From: Clostridia bacterium
Lineage (GTDB): Bacteria > Bacillota > Clostridia > Oscillospirales > Acutalibacteraceae
Reading direction: 5' to 3'
Assembly: GCA_017550625.1 (NCBI GenBank)
Contig: JAFZOL010000034.1
Location: forward strand, 1 to 64,000
Length of the DNA stretch: 64,000 nt
Position 1 is the stretch's first letter; every line of letters begins with the position of its first letter. A program made the position numbers and the translations under genes. Positions 33,235 through 40,570 of this stretch are shown here, in pieces. The notes beneath the pieces are model-generated. The model was given only the letters and a program-made list of their open reading frames with translations, had not been told where the DNA came from and searched no databases.

Positions 33235-34209
33235 ATGAAAAAACTCAGAATCGTTGCACTGCTTCTCGCAGTCGTGCTCATGCTGACAACGGCCGCCTGC
33301 GGCGCCGCCAAGATCGAGGTCAAGATGGACGAAGATCAGTTCGTCGGCCTTTACAACGCGTTCGGCGGTTATCTGCAGCCCGCCGGCGAGGATACGCCCG
33401 CCACGCCTGCCGACAACACGCCCGCCACGCAGCCCACTTCGCCGCAGCCGTCGAGCGAAACGCCCGCAAGTGAAACGCCCGCGAGCGAAACGCCTTCGAG
33501 CGAGACGCCGGCGAGTGAAACGCCTTCGAGCGAAACGCCTGCAAGCGAGACGCCCGCGACCGAAAAGCCCGCGAACGCTGCGCCCACCACGAAGGAAGAG
33601 ATCGTGGCTTACTACGTGACCGCCTATAACAAGATGGGCACCGACGCCAAGACCTTCACGCGGACCTACGACTACACCTCGAACTACAAGGGCATCGTTG
33701 AGGTCAACAACAACAAAACGCTTGAGTCCCTCGCGAAGACCCTGATGGACCAGTTCATGAAAGAGACCACCACCGAGGTCGCCGGCGATTTCTCCACCGT
33801 GCCGCCCGTTGGCGTCACGAACCTTGCGATCTCGCCCTCGCAGGTCGGCACCGCCGAATGCGTGGATAACGGCGGCACCTACACCATCACGCTCACCTCC
33901 ACCGGCACCGACGACAATCCCGAAACGGACTGCCAGCCCGGCCAGGGCTCGGCAGGCGTCATCGGCCTGCTGCTGCGCACCGAGGATGTGTCCGGCGCCG
34001 CGACCATGATCAAGTTCGACGGGCTTCACGCCTATTATCCCACCGGCAAGGTGGTCGCGACCGTCGATAAGGCCAGCGGCCACATCACGGAGCTCTATTT
34101 CGAGAATCCCTGCATCCTGCATTTCGATTCCGTCTCCGCGTTCTTCGTGAAGATCAGCAACGCCAACCTCGGCCTGCTGTTCCAGCAGAGATGGAAGATC
34201 GGCTATTAA
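33235..34209 (+). CDS. Lipoprotein with SETPA repeat linker
   Basis: A 324-residue protein with a lipoprotein-type signal ('LLLAVVLMLTTAACGAA'; Cys22 as probable lipid site). A low-complexity linker of Ser-Glu-Thr-Pro-Ala units spans about 73-112. The rest is a beta-rich domain of about 205 residues ('TKEEIVAYYVTAYNKMG' onward) that I cannot assign. The linker probably spans the cell wall, in the style of extended Pro/Thr-rich surface proteins. It is a single gene with a strong promoter and terminator. Confidence 0.75.
   Translation: MKKLRIVALLLAVVLMLTTAACGAAKIEVKMDEDQFVGLYNAFGGYLQPAGEDTPATPADNTPATQPTSPQPSSETPASETPASETPSSETPASETPSSETPASETPATEKPANAAPTTKEEIVAYYVTAYNKMGTDAKTFTRTYDYTSNYKGIVEVNNNKTLESLAKTLMDQFMKETTTEVAGDFSTVPPVGVTNLAISPSQVGTAECVDNGGTYTITLTSTGTDDNPETDCQPGQGSAGVIGLLLRTEDVSGAATMIKFDGLHAYYPTGKVVATVDKASGHITELYFENPCILHFDSVSAFFVKISNANLGLLFQQRWKIGY
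33451..33570 (+). repeat. 15-base coding repeat (SETPA/SETPS units)
   Basis: About seven in-frame 15-base units that encode Ser-Glu-Thr-Pro-Ala or -Ser, plus a degenerate TEKPA unit at the end. Such a repeat can vary in copy number by slippage without changing frame. Confidence 0.85.
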
Positions 34210-34230
34210 AACAAAAAGAACCGCAAACAA

Positions 34231-34258
34231 AAAGAACCGCCATGAGGCGGTTTTTTTG
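34231..34258 (+). terminator. Terminator after the lipoprotein gene
   Basis: AACCGCC (34235-34241), loop ATGA, GGCGGTT (34246-34252), then more T. A partial extra copy of the AAAGAACCGC arm precedes it at 34216-34225. Confidence 0.85.
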
Positions 34259-34260
34259 TT

Positions 34261-34410
34261 GCGCGGTATGCCGCGCAGTGATGTGTCGCTGGCGCGACGT
34301 GATGTTTGCTTCGCAAGTGAAGTGCCGCTTCGCGGCGTGATGTGTTTCGCTCCGGCGAAACGTTTCGGGACCTGCGGTCGGCATTATAATGCGCGGCACA
34401 GCCGCGCCGC
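34261..34410. repeat. Second array of small hairpins with GTGATGT spacers
   Basis: Five perfect palindromes follow each other: 34261-34266 with 34271-34276, 34286-34289 with 34294-34297, 34306-34309 with 34313-34316, 34325-34328 with 34332-34335, and 34345-34350 with 34355-34360. They are separated by GTGATGTG, GTGATGT, GTGAAGTG and GTGATGTG. A further one (GCGCGGC-ACA-GCCGCGC) lies near 34391. The stems differ in sequence while the spacers are conserved. The design equals that at 598-770. Confidence 0.75.
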
Positions 34411-34447
34411 CGACACTCCACACTTCTCACTTCACACTCCACACCAA

Positions 34448-34481
34448 CAAAAAGCCGGAAGCTCCCGCTTCCGGCTTTTTT
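34448..34481. terminator. Bidirectional terminator before the small beta-protein gene
   Basis: AAAGCCGGAAG (34451-34461) pairs with CTTCCGGCTTT (34468-34478), flanked by A-rich and T-rich sequence. It ends the 2-oxoacid oxidoreductase operon on the minus strand. Confidence 0.85.
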
Positions 34482-34489
34482 GTTGAAAC

Positions 34490-34819
34490 TTACACGACCC
34501 TGTGGCCGTCCGTGATCTTGATCCTGCCCACGACCGGCGCCTTGATCTCGCCCACGAAGGTGTTCTCTTCGAAGGTGAACGCGCCCTCCAGCTTTCTGCC
34601 GGGCAGCACCGAAATGGTGCCGAAGCCCGAGATCGTCTTGCCGTCGGGCTCTTCCTTCAGGTCCATGAACTTGATCTTCGCGGTCCTCAGCGCCCCGGGG
34701 AGCGTCACGTCGATCTTATACTCGCCGTTCTCGTCCTCACCGATCGTGAATTTCACTTCGCCTCTGGCGAGACGCACGCTGATCTTGCCGGCCCACGAGC
34801 CGATGCCGATTTTTGCCAT
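34490..34819 (-). CDS. Small beta-rich protein, last gene of the oxidoreductase operon
   Basis: The 109-residue protein has no Cys and alternates strand-like segments ('GKISVRLARGEVKFTIGEDENGEYKIDVTL', 'GRKLEGAFTFEENTFVGEIKAP'), which suggests a compact beta fold. No family is recognised. It starts 30 bases after the gamma subunit gene with a good ribosome-binding site (AAAGGAGGAACC), and a terminator follows, so it is the fifth gene of that operon. A role in assembly or regulation of the enzyme is possible but is only inference from position. Confidence 0.7.
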   Translation of the reverse strand: MAKIGIGSWAGKISVRLARGEVKFTIGEDENGEYKIDVTLPGALRTAKIKFMDLKEEPDGKTISGFGTISVLPGRKLEGAFTFEENTFVGEIKAPVVGRIKITDGHRVV

Positions 34820-34849
34820 AGTGGTTCCTCCTTTGATTCTTCTCTTCTT

Positions 34850-35389
34850 TTATTCCGCGCCGAGCGCGATGCCTTTTTCCAGCGCCTGCAGGTTCATCTC
34901 CAGCACGCCGGGTTTTTTGTCCTTGAATTTCTCTTCGAGGCTCTGCCTGAAGGTCTCCTTGTCCACGATGCCGGTCGCGCCGATCAGAATGCCGATGAGC
35001 ACGATGTTCGCGGTCTTGGGGTTGCCGAGCTCCAGCGCGATGTCGTCCACCGGCGCGAGGATCTTTTTCACGTCGTCGCGCTCGTCGGCGTTCTTCACGC
35101 GGCACGAATTCGCCAGCAGCAGGCCGCCGGCCTTCACGTCCTCATAGAACTTGGCGTAGGCCTGCTCGTTCATCACGATCAGGTTGTCGCAGTTTTTCGG
35201 CAGGGGAGACACGATCGGCTCATCCGAGATCACCACCGTGCACTTCGCGCTGCCGCCGCGCTGTTCGGGACCGTATTCGGGCAGATACGTCGCGTGCTTG
35301 CCCATCTCGATCGCGGCCTGCGCCAGCGTGATGCCCGCGCTCATGATGCCCTGTCCGCCGGAGCCGGAAAATACGAATGAAGTTTTCAT
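34850..35389 (-). CDS. 2-oxoacid:ferredoxin oxidoreductase, gamma subunit
   Basis: A 179-residue gamma subunit of the KorC/VorC type. 'FVFSGSGGQGIMSAGITLAQAA' at about 5-26 is the family's N-terminal motif, and 'YLPEYGPEQRGGSAKCTVVISDEPI' at about 35-59 is the second conserved block. With alpha, beta and the ferredoxin-like delta subunit it oxidises a 2-oxo acid (2-oxoglutarate or branched-chain 2-oxo acids) with CoA to an acyl-CoA, CO2 and reduced ferredoxin. The gene order here is delta, alpha, beta, gamma, with overlaps of a few bases. Which 2-oxo acid is used cannot be read. Confidence 0.92.
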   Translation of the reverse strand: MKTSFVFSGSGGQGIMSAGITLAQAAIEMGKHATYLPEYGPEQRGGSAKCTVVISDEPIVSPLPKNCDNLIVMNEQAYAKFYEDVKAGGLLLANSCRVKNADERDDVKKILAPVDDIALELGNPKTANIVLIGILIGATGIVDKETFRQSLEEKFKDKKPGVLEMNLQALEKGIALGAE

Positions 35390-35392
35390 GCC

Positions 35393-36142
35393 TTACTCCG
35401 CCTCCTTTGCCGTCACGTCTTTGTAAACGCCGGGTTTGAAATAGGGGATGGTGTTGGTGTTCATGTATTCGAGGGTGTCGAGCGGCGACATCTTCCAGTT
35501 CGTGGGGCAGTTCGTGAGCAGCTCGATGAAGGTGAAGCCTTCGCCGGCAAGCTGCATCTCAAACGCCTTTTTGATGCCCGCTCTCGCTTCGCGCACGCCC
35601 TTGGGCGAGTTGAGTGCGTAGCGCGCCACGAAGCGCGGCGCCTCGAGCTGCGAGATCAGCTCGCACATCTTCATCGGATAGCCCGTGGTCGCGGGGTCGC
35701 GGCCGTAAACGGTGGTGGTCGTCTTCTGGCCGATCAGCGTGGTCGGGGCCATCTGGCCGCCGGTCATGCCGTAGGTCTGGTTGTTGGCGAAGATCACCGT
35801 GAAGTTCTCGCCTCTGTTGGCGGCGCTCATGATCTCGGCAAGGCCGATCGCGGCACAGTCGCCGTCGCCCTGATAGGCGAACACGAGGCGCTCGGGATTC
35901 GTGCGCTTGATGCCGGTGGCCGCGGCGGGCGCGCGCCCGTGGGCCACGCTCAGAAAGTCGCCGCTCCAATACAGGATGTTGAGCGCCGAGCAGCCCACCG
36001 AGATCACGTTCAGCGAGTTATCCTCCTGCCCGAGCTCGGTGATCACGTCCGATATGAGACGCGTCGCAAGGGAATGCAGACAGCCGGGGCAATAGCCCGA
36101 GGGCTTGTCGGCGAGCATGTTAGAACGCTTATATTCAGGCAT
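35393..36142 (-). CDS. 2-oxoacid:ferredoxin oxidoreductase, beta subunit (TPP-binding)
   Basis: A 249-residue subunit. 'YCPGCLHSLATRLI' at 17-30 holds a Cys pair near the iron-sulfur site. 'FAYQGDGDCAAIGLAEIMSAANRGENFTVIFANNQTYGMTGGQMAPTT' contains the thiamine diphosphate motif, from GDGDC to NNQTYG. Family members of this length lack the ferredoxin domain, which agrees with the separate delta gene. The ATG overlaps the stop of the alpha gene by one base (TGATG), and the gamma gene follows three bases after its own stop. Confidence 0.93.
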   Translation of the reverse strand: MPEYKRSNMLADKPSGYCPGCLHSLATRLISDVITELGQEDNSLNVISVGCSALNILYWSGDFLSVAHGRAPAAATGIKRTNPERLVFAYQGDGDCAAIGLAEIMSAANRGENFTVIFANNQTYGMTGGQMAPTTLIGQKTTTTVYGRDPATTGYPMKMCELISQLEAPRFVARYALNSPKGVREARAGIKKAFEMQLAGEGFTFIELLTNCPTNWKMSPLDTLEYMNTNTIPYFKPGVYKDVTAKEAE

Positions 36143-37215
36143 CAGAACGTCCCTCCCGTCACAATATCTCTCACGGCCTCAAGCACGCCCTCGTCGTCGA
36201 GCAGCACGCCGCCGGAGCGGCCGTACTCATACACGGGGCAGCGGTCGAGGACCTGCAGCTCAATGTCTTCGCGCATCTGCGCGGGGATGGTCATCTCAAC
36301 GTCGATGATCGCCTTCACGCGATCGTAATCGAGGTTGCGTATGCTCTTTTTCGGGAACGGGAACACGGTGATGGGCCGGATGAGCCCCACCTTGTACCCC
36401 TCGGCGCGCAGCGTGAGCACGGCCTCCTTCGACACGCGAGAGGCGATGCCGTAGGCCACGATCACGTATTCCGCGTCGTCCACCATGAACTCTTCCACCT
36501 TCACGTCGTCCTCTTCCCAGACCTTATACATTTCGCCGGCCATGGCGTTGAGGCCCTCAAGGATCGCTTCGGTGTAGATCGGCGTGATGTTGCCCTGCCA
36601 GTCGCGGCCGTTGCGGCGCGTAAGGCTCCAGTCGGGCAGATCGGCGTCGCTGAGCTCCTTCATCGGGGGCAGCTCCACCTCTTCCATGATGTTGCCGAGG
36701 CACCCGTCCATGAGCACCAGCACGGGGTTGCGGTCGCGCTCGGCGTATTCCCACGCGTCGTACACGATGTCCACGGCCTCCTGGGCGGAGTTCGGCGCGA
36801 ACACCATGGCGTGGAAGCCGCCGTGCCCGAGCGCCTTGGTGGCCTGCAGATAGTCGCTCTGCGCGGGCTGGATGGAACCGAGACCGGGGCCGCCGCGGCT
36901 GATGTTCACGATCAGCGCCGGAAGACCGGCCGCCGCGAGATACGAGATGCCCTCCGCCTTCAGGCTGATGCCGGGGCCGGAAGAGCTCGTCATGGCGCGC
37001 GTGCCCATGGCGGCTGCGCCGTAAACCATATTCACGCTCGCGATCTCGCTTTCACCCTGCACGTAGGAGCCGCCCACCTCGGGCAGACGCCACGACAGAT
37101 ACTCGGGGATCTCGTTCTGAGGCGTGATGGGATAGCCCGCGAAGAAGCGGCACCCGCCGCGAACGGCGGCCTCGGCGATGGCTTCGTTCCCCTTCATAAA
37201 CCGTTTTTCGCTCAT
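36142..37215 (-). CDS. 2-oxoacid:ferredoxin oxidoreductase, alpha subunit
   Basis: A 357-residue subunit from the ATG of 'MSEKRFMKGNEAIAEAA'; an apparent longer frame is a shadow of the ferredoxin gene. 'CRFFAGYPITPQNEIPEYLSWRL' near 20-42 and 'GARAMTSSSGPGISLKAEGISYLAAAGLP'-like sequence near 75-103 are typical of KorA/VorA/PorA alpha subunits, which form the second half of the active-site cavity. A C-terminal transketolase-like domain carries 'VGLIRPITVFPFPKKSI'. The start overlaps the stop of the delta gene by four bases (ATGA). Translational coupling should keep the subunits in equal amounts. Confidence 0.93.
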   Translation of the reverse strand: MSEKRFMKGNEAIAEAAVRGGCRFFAGYPITPQNEIPEYLSWRLPEVGGSYVQGESEIASVNMVYGAAAMGTRAMTSSSGPGISLKAEGISYLAAAGLPALIVNISRGGPGLGSIQPAQSDYLQATKALGHGGFHAMVFAPNSAQEAVDIVYDAWEYAERDRNPVLVLMDGCLGNIMEEVELPPMKELSDADLPDWSLTRRNGRDWQGNITPIYTEAILEGLNAMAGEMYKVWEEDDVKVEEFMVDDAEYVIVAYGIASRVSKEAVLTLRAEGYKVGLIRPITVFPFPKKSIRNLDYDRVKAIIDVEMTIPAQMREDIELQVLDRCPVYEYGRSGGVLLDDEGVLEAVRDIVTGGTF

Positions 37216-37424
37216 GCCTCTTCGCCTCCCTTCGTTACCTCGATCGCGCCCTCCGGACACATGGTGGCGCAGATCGCGCAGGAAATACACTTGTCCGCAT
37301 CCGTCATCACGGGATAAAAATGCCCGCGTTCGTTGCGTTCCCCGCTTGTTTTCAGGATCTGCTTCGGACAGAACTTGACGCAGTACCGGCAGTCCTTGCA
37401 CAGCGAGACGTTGATGTTTACCAC
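37212..37424 (-). CDS. Two [4Fe-4S] ferredoxin, delta subunit of the oxidoreductase
   Basis: I take the GTG at 37424 as start because GGGAGGGG lies seven bases before it; this gives 70 residues, beginning 'VNINVSLCKDC'. Two cluster motifs are visible, 'CKDCRYCVKFCPKQ' and 'CISCAICATMCPEG' (C-x2-C-x2-C-x3-CP), so it binds two [4Fe-4S] clusters and passes electrons from the enzyme to free ferredoxin. It is the first gene of the operon. The 4-base overlap with alpha confirms the reading. Confidence 0.92.
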   Translation of the reverse strand: MVNINVSLCKDCRYCVKFCPKQILKTSGERNERGHFYPVMTDADKCISCAICATMCPEGAIEVTKGGEEA

Positions 37425-37469
37425 TGATTGACCCCTCCCGTATTCAGATTTGTTAAACAAAACTATAAG

Positions 37470-37496
37470 ACGAAACCGCCGTCCGGCGGTCGTTTT
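37470..37496 (-). terminator. Terminator after the LuxR-type regulator
   Basis: ACCGCCG (37475-37481), loop of two bases, CGGCGGT (37484-37490), with T-rich sequence after it on the minus strand. Confidence 0.6.
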
Positions 37497-37525
37497 ACCG
37501 ATGTAAATAGATATGTCCCCGCGGC

Positions 37526-38554
37526 TCAGATCACGTAGTCCCCGAGCGCCCTGCGGTTGCCGATGCCGAGTTTGTTGAAGATGTTCCTGAGATGCGCGCG
37601 CACCGAATTTACCGTGATGCCTAGAAAATCGGCAATCTCGCCGTTCGAGAGCCCCTTCGCCGCGAGCGACGCCACGTTATACTCGATGGCGGTCAGGGCG
37701 TCGGAGATGCGCTCGCCCGTCAGCTCGTTATGCACGAACACCCAGCGCTTATGGTAGGCGTTCGACAGCTCGAGGATCTTTTTATAGGCCTGCGGCTCGT
37801 CGTAGCGCAGGCATTTTTCGAGCATGCCCGAAAGCATGCCGCGGTGCTCCGCGAAGGGCATATAAAGCCGGTCGGGCTTCGCGAGGTTCCACGCGTATTT
37901 GAAATAGAACTCCGCCTTGTCCCACACCTTCTGCAGCATATAGCCGCGGGCGATGATGAGCGAGAGATAGATCTCCGACACGGGGCAGGGCCTGTCCATG
38001 AACACCAGCGCACCCTCGGCCATGCCGATCGCGCGGCCCACGTCGCCGGTCTCGATCAGAAAGCTCGTATAGATATAGAAGGCCAGAGGCACCAGCGACG
38101 GCGGCATCGAAAACGCGTCCGGCCCGAAGGGCGGAAACGTGATGGCGGGCAGGTTGCGGATCAGAATGTTGAAATACAGCATGAACGCGCCGCCGAGCCG
38201 CGTAAGCTCGCTCTCGCCGTCCAAAGACGAGACCTGGATGCTGCGCGCGAACTCGTAGGTCTGGATGAGGTCCCTGAGGTCGCCGCCCGCGAGGGAAGAG
38301 AGCACCGAGCCCAGTATAGCCGTGGGCATCAGGTCTTCGCTCACGGTCTCGGCGAGGGCGCGGAACGCCTCGTTCGCCTGCGCCGATTCGCCGCGGATAT
38401 AGGCGAGCTCCGCCTCGGCGAGCCGCCGGCGGTCCTCGTTTTCAACGGCACGGCAGAACGCCTCGGCGTTGCCGGGCTCGAAATGCCCGGTCGCCAGCGT
38501 CAGCGGATCGCTGGAAAACAGCATTATTCTTTTCTTGTCCGGTTTGCCGTTCAC
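37526..38554 (-). CDS. LuxR-family transcriptional regulator without a recognisable receiver
   Basis: The 342-residue protein ends with a LuxR-type helix-turn-helix (about 283-342: 'VASLAAKGLSNGEIADFLGITVNSVRAHLRNIFNKLGIGNRRALGDYV'). The first 270 residues are helical and look like tetratricopeptide-type repeats ('AEAELAYIRGESAQANEAFRALAE'), as in the sensor part of MalT-like regulators but without their ATPase. The start is probably the GTG at 38554, after AGGAGAAC. The gene is divergent from an AMP-ligase gene across 242 bases that hold a palindrome. Control of that ligase is a reasonable guess. Confidence 0.8.
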   Translation of the reverse strand: MNGKPDKKRIMLFSSDPLTLATGHFEPGNAEAFCRAVENEDRRRLAEAELAYIRGESAQANEAFRALAETVSEDLMPTAILGSVLSSLAGGDLRDLIQTYEFARSIQVSSLDGESELTRLGGAFMLYFNILIRNLPAITFPPFGPDAFSMPPSLVPLAFYIYTSFLIETGDVGRAIGMAEGALVFMDRPCPVSEIYLSLIIARGYMLQKVWDKAEFYFKYAWNLAKPDRLYMPFAEHRGMLSGMLEKCLRYDEPQAYKKILELSNAYHKRWVFVHNELTGERISDALTAIEYNVASLAAKGLSNGEIADFLGITVNSVRAHLRNIFNKLGIGNRRALGDYVI

Positions 38555-38602
38555 AAATGTTCTCCTGAAAAAGATTTCGCCCGGTATCTTTCAACCCGCA
38601 AT

Positions 38603-38632
38603 ATTATATCACGCGCGTATATCAAAAATCAA
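38603..38632 (-). promoter_or_regulatory. Promoter of the LuxR-type regulator
   Basis: On the minus strand: TTGATT (38627-38632), 18 bases, TATAAT (38603-38608). Confidence 0.6.
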
Positions 38633-38717
38633 TAGTCCAAAAAGATTTAAATATGGACAATCCCGGCATAGTCCGAAATAACTTGAACATGGGGGATGAA
38701 AAATGTACATATTCTTT

Positions 38718-38757
38718 TATAATGTTTATAAGAATTCGTTCGTTCTGTGAACGAATT
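38718..38757 (+). promoter_or_regulatory. -10 box and operator-like palindrome before the first AMP-ligase
   Basis: TATAAT at 38718-38723 has no convincing -35, which suggests a need for an activator. Ten bases after it lies AATTCGTTC (38733-38741), seven bases, then GAACGAATT (38749-38757), a perfect 9-bp dyad in the position of an operator or an RNA hairpin. Confidence 0.5.
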
Positions 38758-38796
38758 GTTAACGAAAGACTTGAATTGTGATAGGAGATTGTTCTG

Positions 38797-40488
38797 ATGG
38801 TTGATCCCGGCAATATGAGCTGCTACGCGTATTACAAGGCCTGCACCGAGGAATACGGCGAATATTACTGCCAGCAGCACTTTGATAAATGGTTCCTGAA
38901 CACTGAGATCATCAGCGATATGGACGCGCTCGCGGCCTACGTGCGCATCGAGCTCGGCTTAAAGCCCGGCGACGTGTATTCCGTGTTCATGCCGACCACG
39001 GTGCAGAGCATCGTGGCGTTCTACGCCCTCAACAAGATCGGCGTGGTCATCAACTTCATCCACCCCCTGCTCCCGCCGGACGTGGTGGAAGAAACCATCA
39101 CCTCGCTCCATTCCAAGGGCGTGATGATCCTCGACGTGCTCTCGAAGAAATACACCGACATGCTCAACAACCTCGGCCTGCCGGTGCTCGTGTGCCATTC
39201 GTCCGACTACGCGAACATCTTCGCTGAGGTCGGCATCGGCCTCGGCGAGAAGATCCTCAAAAAGGCCTTCCCCGAGATCAAGAACCGTGAGGAATACCGC
39301 ACCGCCCTCAAGCGGTTCCGCAAGGCCAAGGTCAAGGACCACTGCGACTGCGACAAGACCGCCGTCCTTCTCAACGGCGGCGGCACCACGGGCAAGAGCA
39401 AGACCATCAAGCTCTCGTCCCGCGCCGTCAACGAGATCGTTTACCGCATGTCCAAGCTCGACCGCATCCATCGTCCCGGCGAAGAGGCCGAGGTCATCGT
39501 GCTGCCGCTGTTCCACTGCTTCGGCCTGTCGGTCGCCATGCATATGGCCATGTGCAACGGCGCGAGGCTCATCCCGATGATGCAGTTCGACGCCAAGCTT
39601 TTCAACAAGCTCATGCGCAAGAACTGCGTGGTCGGCATCCTCGGCATCCCCGTGATGTTCAAGAAGCTGATGGACGAAAAGCATTTCGACAACAAGTGCC
39701 TCAAGAACATCCGCCTGTCGTTCTGCGGCGGCGACGACGCGCCCGAGGCGTGGCTCAACGAGTTCAACTCCTATCTTGAGAAATACGGCGCGGTGGGCAA
39801 GCTCCGTCAGGGCTACGGCCTCACCGAGGTCGGGTCCGTGTGCTGCACCTGCACCAACACCGAATTCAAGCCCTATTCCATCGGCCTTCCCATCGAGGGC
39901 GTCGAGATGGACGTGTGGGACGACGACTGCAACCCGCTGCCCGTGGGCCAGATCGGCGAGCTCGTGATCGCCGGCCCCACGATCATGCAGGGTTATTACA
40001 CCGAAGACGGGCACGACGGCGAGGGCCTCACCCCCGACGCCACCGGCAAGCTCTGGGTGCGCTCCGGCGACCTCGGCTACCGCGACGAAGACGGCTACTA
40101 CTTCTTCTCCGGCCGCAAAAAGAGGGTCATCATCATCTCGGGCTACAACGTCTATCCGTCCGACATCGAGAAAAAGCTCTCCGAGTTCCCGTTCGTCAAA
40201 GAATGCTGCTGCGTGAAGGGCTTCAGCAAAGAGGGCAAGCCCATCATCCGCCTCTTTGTATCGTATAACGACAAAGAGGGCGACCGCGAGATCTACAAGC
40301 GCCGTATGCTCGAATGCGTGGAGCAGCACTTCTCGAAGTTCAGCGTGCCGCGCGAGGTCATCGAGCTCGACAAGCTGCCCGAAACGCCCCTGATGAAGGT
40401 GGACTTCATGAAACTGACCCAAAACTGCCCCGAAGATCCGATCTATACCCCGCCGGTCGGGGAGAAGAAGAGCCTCCTTCCCGTCTGA
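38797..40488 (+). CDS. AMP-dependent acid ligase, paralog 1
   Basis: A 563-residue member of the adenylate-forming superfamily. The phosphate loop reads 'LNGGGTTGKSKTIKLSSR' (192-209) where most members have TSGTTGxPKG, so the first Ser-Gly is Gly-Gly and the Pro is Ser. 'RQGYGLTEVGSVCC' near 338-351 is the A5 motif, 'VRSGDLGYRDEDGY' near 424-437 is A7, 'GRKKRVIIISGYNVYPSDIEKKL' is the hinge, and Lys in 'PLMKVDFMKL' near the end is the catalytic lysine. It ends with 'VGEKKSLLPV'. The gene converges on a close paralog with the same unusual loop and the same C-terminal motif. It probably makes an acyl-adenylate or acyl-CoA; the substrate is unknown. Confidence 0.88.
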   Translation: MVDPGNMSCYAYYKACTEEYGEYYCQQHFDKWFLNTEIISDMDALAAYVRIELGLKPGDVYSVFMPTTVQSIVAFYALNKIGVVINFIHPLLPPDVVEETITSLHSKGVMILDVLSKKYTDMLNNLGLPVLVCHSSDYANIFAEVGIGLGEKILKKAFPEIKNREEYRTALKRFRKAKVKDHCDCDKTAVLLNGGGTTGKSKTIKLSSRAVNEIVYRMSKLDRIHRPGEEAEVIVLPLFHCFGLSVAMHMAMCNGARLIPMMQFDAKLFNKLMRKNCVVGILGIPVMFKKLMDEKHFDNKCLKNIRLSFCGGDDAPEAWLNEFNSYLEKYGAVGKLRQGYGLTEVGSVCCTCTNTEFKPYSIGLPIEGVEMDVWDDDCNPLPVGQIGELVIAGPTIMQGYYTEDGHDGEGLTPDATGKLWVRSGDLGYRDEDGYYFFSGRKKRVIIISGYNVYPSDIEKKLSEFPFVKECCCVKGFSKEGKPIIRLFVSYNDKEGDREIYKRRMLECVEQHFSKFSVPREVIELDKLPETPLMKVDFMKLTQNCPEDPIYTPPVGEKKSLLPV

Positions 40489-40527
40489 TCAATAGAATCT
40501 TTCCGGAAAATCAATCCTGTAAAAATG

Positions 40528-40560
40528 AACCGCTTTCCTCGGAAAGCGGTTCGTTTTTTA
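40528..40560. terminator. Bidirectional terminator between the two AMP-ligases
   Basis: AACCGCTTTCC (40528-40538), loop TC, GGAAAGCGGTT (40541-40551), with A-rich left and T-rich right flanks. Confidence 0.88.
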
Positions 40561-40570
40561 TCGTTTGTTA

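Noticed and set aside
33451-33570. Short regular repeats that could suggest a CRISPR array
   Set aside because: The units are contiguous 15-base codon repeats without spacers and lie in frame in a lipoprotein gene.
36142-37401. Longer start for the alpha subunit of the oxidoreductase
   Set aside because: The extra 62 codons overlap the ferredoxin-like delta gene in another frame; the ATG at 37215 gives the normal length and the ATGA overlap.
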